This document shows positions 8,267-16,380 of a stretch of DNA of 18,714 bases, in pieces. Under the pieces are notes generated by a model. It made no database searches. It worked only from the letters and a program-made list of their open reading frames with translations, and was not told where the DNA came from. Within the stretch, counting starts at the first letter, position 1, and each line of letters begins with the position of its first letter. Source of the DNA: Strigomonas culicis (Eukaryota; Euglenozoa; Kinetoplastea; Trypanosomatida; Trypanosomatidae); contig AUXH01000387.1 in assembly GCA_000482145.1 (NCBI GenBank), forward strand, positions 1 to 18,714, read 5' to 3'. Position numbers and translations under genes: made by a program.

Positions 8267-9157
8267 ATGAGTCGGTTCGACGCCTTTGTCCTGTCATGGC
8301 GTACGTTAATGTCATCCAAACTGACGGACCGTCTCGCGGTGATGGAGGAAATGCGCGGCTGCCTCCCGCTGTTTCGCGGCGCGACCATGACGGTGGTGGA
8401 GTACGGCGCGCTGTCGGCGGCGGCGCGCGCGGCGCAGGCCGCGTGGCCCATGTCGTGCCTGCTGCGCGGCGTGGGGCGGCTGTCGCCGTCCCTCGCGCTC
8501 GACGCGGTCGCGCTGGCGCTGCTCTGCTGGGCGGCCGTGGCCCAGGGCGAGGGCGCGTGGTTCTTCACCGCGTGCAGGGCGGGCATCGAGCAGTGCGTGG
8601 CGCGCGCACGGGACGCCGTGGCCGTTCGCGACCCGCGCGCACTGCAGCGGCGCACGACGACGCTCGTGACCTTCGCGCTGCTCGGGTGGTGCAGCGTAGT
8701 GATGGCGCTGCTGCACCGCAGCGGCGCGGCGGGCGCCTCCGCCGGCCGCGACACGGTGCACGTGCTGCGCGACATGGCCTTCCAAGCGCAGCGGCTGAGC
8801 GCGCTGGCGGCGGTGGCGGCGCGCAGCCCCCCGGACAGCCCGTGCGGGGCCCCCGCCGCGGCGGACGAGCGCGCCCCCCTCCCCAAGGAGCGGACCGTCA
8901 CCATAGCGCAGGGGTGGGGCGCGGGCCGCCGCGCCACGGCCAGGGCCTCCAAGAGCACGTCGCACGCCTCCACTCCCCTCGCCGCCTCGCCGTCGCCGAC
9001 CCACGCGTGGGGGGTCGGTAGGGTGCCCACGCTGCCGCACAAGCCGCCGCTGGCACCCAGCTCTCAGCGTAGCAAGCAGGAGAGCCCAAGTCCCACGACA
9101 CGAAGGAAGCTGCAGAAAAGGAAAAGCGACACTTCGAATCAAAACAGATCATTATGA
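8267..9157 (+). CDS. Unidentified two-segment membrane protein
   Basis: A 296-residue protein starting at the ATG at 8267, just after the splice acceptor at 8234-8235; the longer upstream frame is T-rich spacer. Residues 1-70 are probably amphipathic helices. Hydrophobic segments lie at about 75-92 (LALDAVALALLCW) and 131-149 (TTLVTFALLGWCSVVMALL). The C-terminal half from about 190 is Pro-, Ser- and Arg-rich, probably disordered, and ends in a basic stretch. No family is recognised with confidence. An amphipathic N-terminus followed by membrane segments recalls PEX11/GIM5-type glycosomal membrane proteins, but the usual conserved N-terminal motif is not evident, so this is only a weak alternative. 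GC-rich codon use supports a real gene. Confidence 0.75.
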   Translation: MSRFDAFVLSWRTLMSSKLTDRLAVMEEMRGCLPLFRGATMTVVEYGALSAAARAAQAAWPMSCLLRGVGRLSPSLALDAVALALLCWAAVAQGEGAWFFTACRAGIEQCVARARDAVAVRDPRALQRRTTTLVTFALLGWCSVVMALLHRSGAAGASAGRDTVHVLRDMAFQAQRLSALAAVAARSPPDSPCGAPAAADERAPLPKERTVTIAQGWGAGRRATARASKSTSHASTPLAASPSPTHAWGVGRVPTLPHKPPLAPSSQRSKQESPSPTTRRKLQKRKSDTSNQNRSL

Positions 9158-9749
9158 TCAATGCAACTAAGATACATATATATATGTGCATGTGTGTGTT
9201 GTCTCTCTTGTATAGTTGAGGGAACCAAATGACCCGATGAAATAACACACTTACCTTCTGAAGTCGCTCCCTCATATATATTCCGGCAAATACAATAATA
9301 CGAAACGGAAAACGCATAGTGGTTTGTTGTCAGCTTTTTCTTTTTTTTGCCCTTGACGAGTACGATTCTGAATCTCTCAAATGTATCTGTGAGTGTGATG
9401 GATCGGTGGACAACTGTGAGGCACATGTCCCCAACTCTTCCTTATGCATACTTCACCCTTTTTCCCTTTTATCATTATTAATAATAATAGTAAAAAAAAA
9501 TACCTTTTTTCTTGTCTGCTATTTCATATAGGTGCCCTTTCTAGTAAAAAGGCCTCACACTGCCATGACCGTTTACATTGTTTTTCTCTCATCATTTTTC
9601 CTTTTCTTTCTATTTCTATCGAAGCGATTATACTTTTTTTTTTCTGTTAGATTCTCTTTTTTTCCCCTCTTTTTTATAGACACTCTCGTTCATTATTCTC
9701 ATCATTTTTATAGACACATATATTACTGTTAATAGAGTAGACATTTTCC
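9158..9749 (+). other. Intergenic spacer upstream of POLIB
   Basis: AT-rich sequence with a short TA run near 9176-9184, a perfect 12-base palindrome ATTATTAATAAT at 9474-9485, an A run at 9492-9500 and T tracts from about 9600 to 9676. The small ORFs here have no coding character. Confidence 0.6.
9632..9679 (+). promoter_or_regulatory. Polypyrimidine tracts and 3' splice acceptors for POLIB
   Basis: T-rich tracts are followed by candidate AGs at 9649-9650 and 9678-9679, with another at 9713-9714. No ATG occurs between 9650 and 9750, so all three give the same POLIB start. Confidence 0.5.
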
Positions 9750-12700
9750 ATGCGAAGGTTATTGAACGCCGTATGGCGTCGTGTAGACACGCGGAGTGCG
9801 TGTAGCTTTGAAAACTTAGTAAAAGCACAGACGCTACTGCAGAGTAACAAAGCCCTTAATGCAAAGGCGGCGGCGGAGTTCTCCGAGTACTTCCACATTC
9901 CCCGTGTGAAGGGCAAGAATAGTGAAAAAGCGGTCACGCATTTCTTCAAAGAGACCTGCAAGCAGATCGAGAACGACAAGTTGAGCAATCTTGTGCGGCT
10001 GCAGCATGAGGAGACGACAAAAGGGAACGACTTGCCGATCTTCTTAGCGTCCTGCGACCCCAAGACGGAGTCCATTACGCTTTTTTCGGTCATGAAGGAA
10101 GAGCGTGTAGCGGTCGTCCAGCGCGACGGCGACATGTGGGGGCTGGCCGATGACATCCTGCGTCACACACGTGGCGTGCCCCGCATCATCATCATCCCCA
10201 TCATCGCCTCAGAGGAGGAGCGCGCGGCGGCGCAGTCGTCGATGGAATGGCTGCGCCAGTCGTTGCAGCAGCAGGGCCTGCTGCCGGTCACGCACGTGGA
10301 CAACCAGATGCTGGTGTCCTCCTTCACAAAGAGCCCTCCGCCACTGAAGCAGGCGAAGCGGAAAAAGGCTAGTGTGGCCTCCGACGAGTGGTTTCAATCG
10401 CAGTGGATGTACTTGCAGACGGTGACGTGCCATGCGGAGGCGCCCGACCCGGTGAAGGCGCTGAACATGCACATCTGCCCACAGTTCGATGTGTTCGTCG
10501 TGCACCTGGTGCGCGCGGGCTCGCGGACGCTCAACATCTCGCTGTGGCACCCCGCGCGGCGCCAGCGCCACGTCGCGAAGGGGATGCTGTCGGACGTGCT
10601 GAGCTGTCTGTTCAGCACGCACAGCAAGCACGTCATCCTCGTCCCCACCATTCGAACGGACCGGCCGACGCTGTTCCGCTGTCGGACGGCGTTGCTTAAG
10701 TCGGGCGTCGACTGCGCCATCGTCTTTGCGTCGTCGATGAACGACAAGTACCGGCAGGCGTACGACCCGGACCCCTCGCGGTACTGGCTGTCGCTGCGAG
10801 AGGCCACGGATAGCCTCGACCCGGACCTCCTCTTCGAGATCCAGAAGGCGGCCGGCAACAACATCCGCGAGTTCGAGCAGAAGCGCATGCAGGTCACGGA
10901 GGCGAAGGTGCAGGAGTTGTCCGACAAGACGAGTGAGGTGCGCGCGCAGACGTCCGCCACGACGTGGCTGGCCCCCCTCTCGCAGCCCAGCCGCGCCCAG
11001 GCGGAGCTGCGGGAGGCGGGGCACTATGCCCACTACCTTGTTATCGCCTTCACGGCCACGGACCACGCCGCGTACGGACAGCCCCACAATCCGACGGCGG
11101 CGTGCAACTACATACTGTCGACGTGCCTCCTCGACGCGCACGGTCACTTGTTGGAGCCGTGGCGGGTGCTGCAGAAACGCGGCGCGTACCGCCTGCCATC
11201 GCTGAAAGGGGTCGACGTGCTGGTGCTCCACGGCGCGAAGCCCTTTCTCCTGCACGTGTGGGGGGACGAGGAGCTGCGGCTCTTCCTGCGCCGCGGCGGG
11301 CGGGTGTGGTGCACGCAGCTGGCGGAGTACCTGCTGGACGCGCAGCGGTGCCACACCGGCTGCAACGACTTGAACACGGTCGCACTGAGGTACGGCGCGC
11401 TGGTGCCGCCGGGCTCCGTGATCGGCGTGGAGCAGGAAAGTCTCCCGTTGGCGTTCCACCGCCACTACCTGCTGAAGGCCGCCCCGGCGGTGCTTCTCTT
11501 CTTCCAGCAGCAGCTGAAGCGGGCGGTCGCGCAGCATCAGCTCATCAGCATCGCCCAGCGCATGAACTCACTGCTGGCGATGGCGGCGATGGAGCACGCC
11601 GGCATCCACATCGACGTGGCCGAGGCGCGGCGCCAGTCCAAGGCGCTCGGGAACCTCATCAACACGATGGACCGCGCGCTCGACGCCTACGTGCCGGCTG
11701 AGGTGCCCATGGACATGCGGATGCACTTCGACTGGGGGTCGCCGACGCACCTGCACGCCTACTTTTTTGGCGGCAAGATCGCGCTCGGGCACACCGCCGC
11801 CGCGCGGGAGAGCCGTCTGTGGACGTCGAACTTGGTGCACCTCTGCCATCGCTTCGGCTCCTTCAATAAGCTCATTGGCGAGCTGCACCTGCAGCGTTTT
11901 GCGGCACAGCATGGGCTGCCGACGAAGGGGAGTCTGCCGCAGCGTATTTCGAGCTTCTTTCAAAAGAATGGCTCCGCTTCTAAGAAAAAGTATAGACTCG
12001 TGCTCCTGGATATCGAAACCACCGGGCTCAACGTGTCCACGGACGAGATCATTGAGATTGCGCTGTATGACCCGGTGGAGAACACCTCGTTTTCTTCGCT
12101 CATCAAGCCAAAGCGTAAGATCACACCCAAGACGGTACGTATTCACCACATCACGAACGAAGCGGTCGCAAGCGCGCCGCCGATCGAGAAGGTGGTGGAG
12201 GGCGTGGCCAAGTACCTGCGCGTCGGCAAGGGGGCCGAGCACTCCGACGAGGTGGTCGTGCTGATGGGGCACAACGTGTTCTCGCTGGATGAGCCGATGC
12301 TGCGGCGCGCCTTCGATACCCATTTCACGGACAGCGCCCACGACGGCATTCTTTACTGCGACTCCATCGCTCTCCTGCGCGCGCTGCGGCTGGAGCTTCA
12401 GCACTCGAAGGCGTCCGACGTCAAGGTGGACCATGCGCTCCTGGAAACGTTGACTTCGTCGCTGCGGCTGAGCAGTCTGATCGAGAAGCTGCGCGTGGTG
12501 CCGGAGGGGACGCTGCACCGCGCGGTGACGGACACAAAGGCGCTGTGGTTCGTGCTCGTGCAGGCCTTCCACCTGCAGGGCCTCCCGCCGCCGAAGCAGC
12601 GCGACGCGCTCCTCGCGAAGGCGACCGACTCGCTCATCGCCTTCCCGACCACCGGGTGCTTCATGCCCACCGAGCGGAAGCGCCCGACGGCGGAGGTGCA

Positions 12701-14072
12701 CCTCCCCGGCGTGGCGCACCGTGTGATCGAGAAGCCCAAGTTCCTCTCGAGCCTCGCCGCGAAGCCCTTCAGCGACACCATTCTGGAGACGCTGCACGTG
12801 CGCGGGGTCAAGGAGGCGGAGCTGGTGCTGCAGCGGTACCACGTCGACCAGCACGCGGTGCGCTTCTTGCAGATGGACAAGGAGAGCCTGTGCACGCTGC
12901 ACCCCGACTCGAAGGTGCGCCAGCACATCGACATGACGGCCACCAAAACGACACGGACCACCAGCGGCTACCCGAGCTGTCAGAACATTCCAAAGGATGA
13001 CAAGTCTTCCGTCCGCCGCCTCTTTGTTTCTCGTTACGGGGAAAAGGGCAGACTGGTCGAGGTCGACTACTCGCAGCTGGAGATTGTGGTCCTCGGTATC
13101 CTGTGCAACGACACGAAGCTATCAAAGGATTTGAACAGCGGTGTGGACTTCCATATCAAGCGGGCGTCCTTCTTCAGCGGGCTGCCGTACAAGGAGATCT
13201 ACGAGGGCTGTCGCCGCGGCGTGCCCAAGTACAAGACGCTGCGCAAGGTGGCGAAGCAGTTCTCCTTCCAGCGGCTCTACGGCGCCGGCATCCCCCTCCT
13301 GCACAAGACAACGGGCATCCCCGTGGAGGACCTCAGCCGCCTCATTGCCGCGGAGAAGGTGGAGTTTCCTGGCATTGAAACGTTCCACTCCACCATCCGC
13401 GCGGTGGCGCTGCGGCCGAACAATCCAGGCCTCCCGACGCACTTTATCGTGGAGATGCCCACGGGGCTGCGGCTGTGCTTCAAGACCAAGGACGTCATTC
13501 TCAACTTGCCTGCCCTGAAGAACTACCCCATCCAAGGATACGGAGCAGAGATTGCGCAGATGATGGTGGGCCGCGTGTTTCGGAAGTTCTCTGCCCGCGA
13601 CTTCTATGACGGGAAGGCGCACCTGATCAACTTTGTGCACGACTCCGTCTGGCTGGACTGTCACGTGGATGTGCTAGAGGAGTGCGTTCGCGAAACGTGC
13701 GCCATTCTGTCGGACGTCCACCATTACATCCCCAAGACGTTCCCGGGCGTGAGCGTTTCTGTGCCGCTGAAAGTCTCGTCCTCCTGCGGCCTGGACATGG
13801 GCACGATGGACACGATTTCCGGCGACGACTTTTCTTTTGTCGCTTCACAGAAAAGGAGTGACTTCCAGGACATGAGCCTCAACTTTCTAGAGATCGAGCC
13901 GGAGAAGCCGGCCACCCACGTAGAGGAGGGCGGCGAGGAGGTGGAGGAGGAGGAAGAGAGCCACGATGACGTCCGCGCGGATGAGGACAGTGAGGCGCAG
14001 GATGCGGCCGACGCACCCCACCCCCCGGAAGCGGTGTCTCTCTCTAGTGACGAAACCATTGTGCACATTTAA
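9750..14072 (+). CDS. POLIB: Mitochondrial DNA polymerase I-like protein, POLIB type
   Basis: A 1440-residue family A DNA polymerase, matching the large kinetoplast enzyme POLIB needed for mitochondrial (kDNA) replication. The basic start MRRLLNAVWRRVDTR resembles a presequence. Residues about 20-420 are unassigned. Residues about 425-560 align by eye with the Pol I proofreading domain but lack its acidic residues. The thumb begins near 605 (LAMAAMEHAGIHIDV) and is interrupted by a DEDDh exonuclease at about 750-945: D754 and E756 (LLDIETTGL), H841 and D847 (GHNVFSLDEPML), H923 and D928 (HRAVTD). The polymerase core then resumes: SGYPSCQNIPK; motif A with D1106 and E1111 (VDYSQLEI); motif B R1165, K1169, F1173, Y1177 with correct Pol I spacing; motif C HDS at 1297-1299, where HDE is usual. 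A Glu/Asp-rich tail ends the protein. Exonuclease insertion within the polymerase domain is, from memory, reported for Trypanosoma brucei POLIB, which supports the name. No break is seen. Confidence 0.93.
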   Translation: MRRLLNAVWRRVDTRSACSFENLVKAQTLLQSNKALNAKAAAEFSEYFHIPRVKGKNSEKAVTHFFKETCKQIENDKLSNLVRLQHEETTKGNDLPIFLASCDPKTESITLFSVMKEERVAVVQRDGDMWGLADDILRHTRGVPRIIIIPIIASEEERAAAQSSMEWLRQSLQQQGLLPVTHVDNQMLVSSFTKSPPPLKQAKRKKASVASDEWFQSQWMYLQTVTCHAEAPDPVKALNMHICPQFDVFVVHLVRAGSRTLNISLWHPARRQRHVAKGMLSDVLSCLFSTHSKHVILVPTIRTDRPTLFRCRTALLKSGVDCAIVFASSMNDKYRQAYDPDPSRYWLSLREATDSLDPDLLFEIQKAAGNNIREFEQKRMQVTEAKVQELSDKTSEVRAQTSATTWLAPLSQPSRAQAELREAGHYAHYLVIAFTATDHAAYGQPHNPTAACNYILSTCLLDAHGHLLEPWRVLQKRGAYRLPSLKGVDVLVLHGAKPFLLHVWGDEELRLFLRRGGRVWCTQLAEYLLDAQRCHTGCNDLNTVALRYGALVPPGSVIGVEQESLPLAFHRHYLLKAAPAVLLFFQQQLKRAVAQHQLISIAQRMNSLLAMAAMEHAGIHIDVAEARRQSKALGNLINTMDRALDAYVPAEVPMDMRMHFDWGSPTHLHAYFFGGKIALGHTAAARESRLWTSNLVHLCHRFGSFNKLIGELHLQRFAAQHGLPTKGSLPQRISSFFQKNGSASKKKYRLVLLDIETTGLNVSTDEIIEIALYDPVENTSFSSLIKPKRKITPKTVRIHHITNEAVASAPPIEKVVEGVAKYLRVGKGAEHSDEVVVLMGHNVFSLDEPMLRRAFDTHFTDSAHDGILYCDSIALLRALRLELQHSKASDVKVDHALLETLTSSLRLSSLIEKLRVVPEGTLHRAVTDTKALWFVLVQAFHLQGLPPPKQRDALLAKATDSLIAFPTTGCFMPTERKRPTAEVHLPGVAHRVIEKPKFLSSLAAKPFSDTILETLHVRGVKEAELVLQRYHVDQHAVRFLQMDKESLCTLHPDSKVRQHIDMTATKTTRTTSGYPSCQNIPKDDKSSVRRLFVSRYGEKGRLVEVDYSQLEIVVLGILCNDTKLSKDLNSGVDFHIKRASFFSGLPYKEIYEGCRRGVPKYKTLRKVAKQFSFQRLYGAGIPLLHKTTGIPVEDLSRLIAAEKVEFPGIETFHSTIRAVALRPNNPGLPTHFIVEMPTGLRLCFKTKDVILNLPALKNYPIQGYGAEIAQMMVGRVFRKFSARDFYDGKAHLINFVHDSVWLDCHVDVLEECVRETCAILSDVHHYIPKTFPGVSVSVPLKVSSSCGLDMGTMDTISGDDFSFVASQKRSDFQDMSLNFLEIEPEKPATHVEEGGEEVEEEEESHDDVRADEDSEAQDAADAPHPPEAVSLSSDETIVHI

Positions 14073-14379
14073 AAACACGAGCCCGACACCAGCCAGAACA
14101 ACTTAGAGGGCGGTGAGAAAGCGGATTTGAGAACACGAATGTTCGGATACATAACTAGATTTTCACTTCAAGAGCGTTGAAGGTTACTTGCGCTCATGTT
14201 TTGTACTTTTGTCGGTGCATAAAAGCGAATCTGCTTATTGCTGTTGCTACTACTCCTTTTTTTTTTGCCCTTCTCTTTGTCACCCTTTTCCTCCCTTTCC
14301 TCTTCTCTTTTCTTTTTTTCCTTTTAGCATTTACGTCCACAAGCCACAAGGTCGGGTGAACGCCGAACTATCACAGGAA
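14073..14379 (+). other. Intergenic spacer downstream of POLIB
   Basis: Holds the presumed POLIB 3' UTR and the splice signal of the next gene. Nothing else is seen. The downstream frame is open back to about 14188 but contains no ATG before 14380 and reads as Phe/Leu-rich through the pyrimidine tract. Confidence 0.6.
14252..14327 (+). promoter_or_regulatory. Polypyrimidine tract and 3' splice acceptor for the 14380 gene
   Basis: A strong C/T tract of about 70 bases, almost free of purines, ends in CCTTTTAG (AG at 14326-14327). This is the clearest splice acceptor in the window. No ATG lies between it and 14380. Confidence 0.7.
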
Positions 14380-14961
14380 ATGTCCTCTACTCCAACAGAC
14401 CAGTGCGCAGCCGACTCGGTCGCTGTGGGCGAGGCCCCGCGCACAGAAGAAGCGCCTCAGAGAGCGACCGCTCCACGTGCAGACCTGAAGCCGCAGTTTA
14501 TAGATGTCCTTCAAGAAGAAAAGGGGTGCGCGGCGGCACAGGACGACGTGGTGGCGGTATACCAGAGCCCGTTCGAGCAGAGGCGCAGCACGCCCGAGCG
14601 GATACGCCGCCGCGCGAACAAGCTGTACGACGAGGTGCACGAGATGATTAATCGCTACGAGACGCGCAACGTTCGACAGAAGGACATTCGCCGCCGGGAC
14701 TCCGCCAAGCGTGGCAGCTCGGTCGCGAGCGACAAGCGGTCATCCGCGTCGAAGGACAGCCGCTCCTCCTCGCGCGACTTGCCACGGACGCAGCTCCCGG
14801 ATCTGCGGAAGACGTTCGAGGAGTCGCGCAGACAGCACCTATTGGAGGCGCAGGCACAGCGTAGCGATTTTCCGCCGCCGCGAAACTGCCAAGACCCCAG
14901 CAGAGATCCGGGGGCCTTCAGTATTCGCTTTCAGTCGACAAGCGGGACTGCGCGAAGTTGA
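14380..14961 (+). CDS. Basic Ser/Arg-rich protein of unknown function
   Basis: A 193-residue protein, not recognised. The first 65 residues are mixed and acidic. A charged, probably helical middle part (about 66-105) contains STPERIRRRANKLYDEVHEM and IRRRDSAKR. A Ser/Arg/Lys-rich stretch follows (about 106-135: SSVASDKRSSASKDSRSSS), then LPDLRKTFEESRRQHLLEAQ and a low-complexity end. The Ser-rich basic part is a likely phosphorylation region and the protein is probably largely disordered. No membrane segment, presequence or enzyme motif is seen. The start is the first ATG after the strong splice acceptor. Codon use is GC-biased and the size is modest, so the gene is likely real. Confidence 0.75.
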   Translation: MSSTPTDQCAADSVAVGEAPRTEEAPQRATAPRADLKPQFIDVLQEEKGCAAAQDDVVAVYQSPFEQRRSTPERIRRRANKLYDEVHEMINRYETRNVRQKDIRRRDSAKRGSSVASDKRSSASKDSRSSSRDLPRTQLPDLRKTFEESRRQHLLEAQAQRSDFPPPRNCQDPSRDPGAFSIRFQSTSGTARS

Positions 14962-15274
14962 TAACCCTTTTGATGTTTTCTATACCCCTTTGCTCTTTTC
15001 AACATTTTTGATCAATGTACTGTAACTGGAATAGCTCTGATACCTTTTGCAGAAGAGTTGTCTTCTGTTTCGACTGGATTATGCAATTCATTCTTTTTTT
15101 TTTGTCAGAGAGATAACCTTGTTGCAATCAAAAGAACACGAGTCTTGTTGTTTGGACTACCGTTGTCCGCATGTCCCACGTCTCTCTCTCTCTCTCTCTC
15201 TCTCTTGTTCTTTTGCTATTCCTCTCTTTCAATTTTTCTTTAAAAGGAAAAAGGAGCAGTAGCACCAGGAGCAT
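14962..15274 (+). other. Intergenic spacer with CT repeat
   Basis: AT-rich sequence with a T run near 15093-15102 and a (CT)n repeat at about 15181-15205. No gene is seen. Confidence 0.6.
15180..15246 (+). promoter_or_regulatory. (CT)n polypyrimidine tract and 3' splice acceptor for the 15275 gene
   Basis: A run of about 12 CT units starts near 15181 and pyrimidine-rich sequence continues to about 15241. The first downstream AG is at 15245-15246 (TTTAAAAGG), with others at about 15254-15269. The ATG at 15275 is the first after any of them. Confidence 0.55.
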
Positions 15275-16021
15275 ATGATAGCCGATATCGTGTGCGAGCT
15301 CTCCTCTTCCTCCTCTGAGGACATGGCCGATGCACTTGTGGGAAAGCAGTTTGACGTGGTCTCCCGCACAGAGACAAATCGCCACGAGGAGGAGTGGGAG
15401 ATGCTTACAAAGCTCACACAGGCGAATTACAGTAATGCGCGATCTGCTGCCGCCGCGACGGACGCACACGCCACAAAAACCGCGGCGATGTCGTTGAAGG
15501 AGGTCGATGTAAACCGTGCCAGCGGAGAGAGCGGCTGTGGGCCCTCTTCGTGTCGTTATGGTGAGGGAGGGTCTGCTCGCCAGCGGCGACGGTGGAGGCG
15601 CAGTGGCACCTCCCCGCCAAGCGACGGCAGCACGCGCATCAGCGCCCCCTCCGGCCGGCGGGCGGCCCCAGCCCCCGGGCCGCCCCCGCCCCACTCCGGG
15701 GACGCGCGAGGCGGTGACCCATGCCTGCCCGCCCCGGCGTGCATGGCTAGCTCCGCCGCGCTGTCGGCCCCACAGCGGGCGGCGCAGTGGGAGCGGCGGC
15801 GGGGCGCGAAGTTGGCAGAGGCGCGCCGCGAGCTGCAGCGGTCCGAGATGCAGCAGTGCGCTTTTCGGCCGCGCATCAACCCCCCGCGGCCGCACGCCTC
15901 TCCAGTGGTCTGCACGCACGACGTGCGGGCCCTTCTGGAAGGAATGGAAAGAGAACTGAATGCACACCTCTGCCCCCCCCTCGGAGTCAAGTACAGATTC
16001 CGTCGATGCTGTCCTGGATGA
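15275..16021 (+). CDS. Unidentified protein with CxFxPxI motif
   Basis: A 248-residue protein. The N-terminal 75 residues are acidic and Ser-rich (CELSSSSSED). The middle (about 80-165) is Gly/Pro/Arg-rich and probably disordered. The C-terminal part has a basic helix with W172 (AAQWERRRGAKLAEARREL) leading into C195, F197, P199 and I201 (CAFRPRI). A Trp-containing charged helix followed by CxFxPxI is, from memory, a recurring element in trypanosomatid and other ciliate-cell proteins, many of them cytoskeletal or flagellar. That is a hint, not a function. The tail contains VRALLEGMEREL and ends soon after. The start is the first ATG after the splice acceptor. Confidence 0.7.
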   Translation: MIADIVCELSSSSSEDMADALVGKQFDVVSRTETNRHEEEWEMLTKLTQANYSNARSAAAATDAHATKTAAMSLKEVDVNRASGESGCGPSSCRYGEGGSARQRRRWRRSGTSPPSDGSTRISAPSGRRAAPAPGPPPPHSGDARGGDPCLPAPACMASSAALSAPQRAAQWERRRGAKLAEARRELQRSEMQQCAFRPRINPPRPHASPVVCTHDVRALLEGMERELNAHLCPPLGVKYRFRRCCPG

Positions 16022-16093
16022 GGCACTTGCCGTTTGCACCCTTATCTGTAGGAAGGACGCAGCCAACTTCACTTAGATTCTTTCATCTTAGAT

Positions 16094-16097
<4 letters not shown>

Positions 16098-16168
<71 letters not shown>
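16098..16168. repeat. Compound (CA)n(TA)n microsatellite
   Basis: About 20 CA/AC units at 16098-16138 run directly into about 15 TA/AT units at 16138-16168. Alternating purine-pyrimidine repeats of this kind can form Z-DNA or cruciforms and are prone to length change. It lies in the spacer (16022-16307) between the CxFxPxI gene and RNase HII. The rest of this spacer holds a short pyrimidine run with AG at 16090-16091 and an upstream ORF from 16183. Confidence 0.95.
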
Positions 16169-16169
<1 letters not shown>

Positions 16170-16182
16170 TTGACTCGCAAAC

Positions 16183-16380
16183 ATGTACACAGTAATGGCC
16201 CTTTTCGCTATACCGGTGCCCTCCGGTGCTCCGACGCGGCGCCTGCCTGATCGCCGCAGGGCGAGACCCACATCCCTTCACTCCGCCGCTCTTCTTCGAA
16301 CAAGGTCATGCGTACGCTCCTCTATGATATTGAGCTCGCCACCGCAAACGTGCACGAGGCTCAGTTTATTATCGGTATAG
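16183..16380 (+). other. Upstream ORF overlapping the RNase HII start
   Basis: ATG at 16183 opens 65 codons in a frame different from RNase HII and overlaps its first 24 codons. The peptide is Arg-rich and Ser-rich without acids over its first 25 residues (MYTVMALFAIPVPSGAPTRR), which looks like a mitochondrial presequence. If the mRNA is spliced at the AG at 16090-16091, this ORF would be in the leader. If splicing uses 16258-16259 or 16303-16304, it would be absent. It may be pure chance. Confidence 0.3.

Noticed and set aside
9474..9485. 12-base AT palindrome as a possible regulatory site
   Set aside because: Only A and T, in an AT-rich spacer, so easily expected by chance.
11568..12926. 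Antisense ORF of 452 codons opposite POLIB
   Set aside because: Opposite a conserved polymerase and exonuclease; no recognisable domain of its own.
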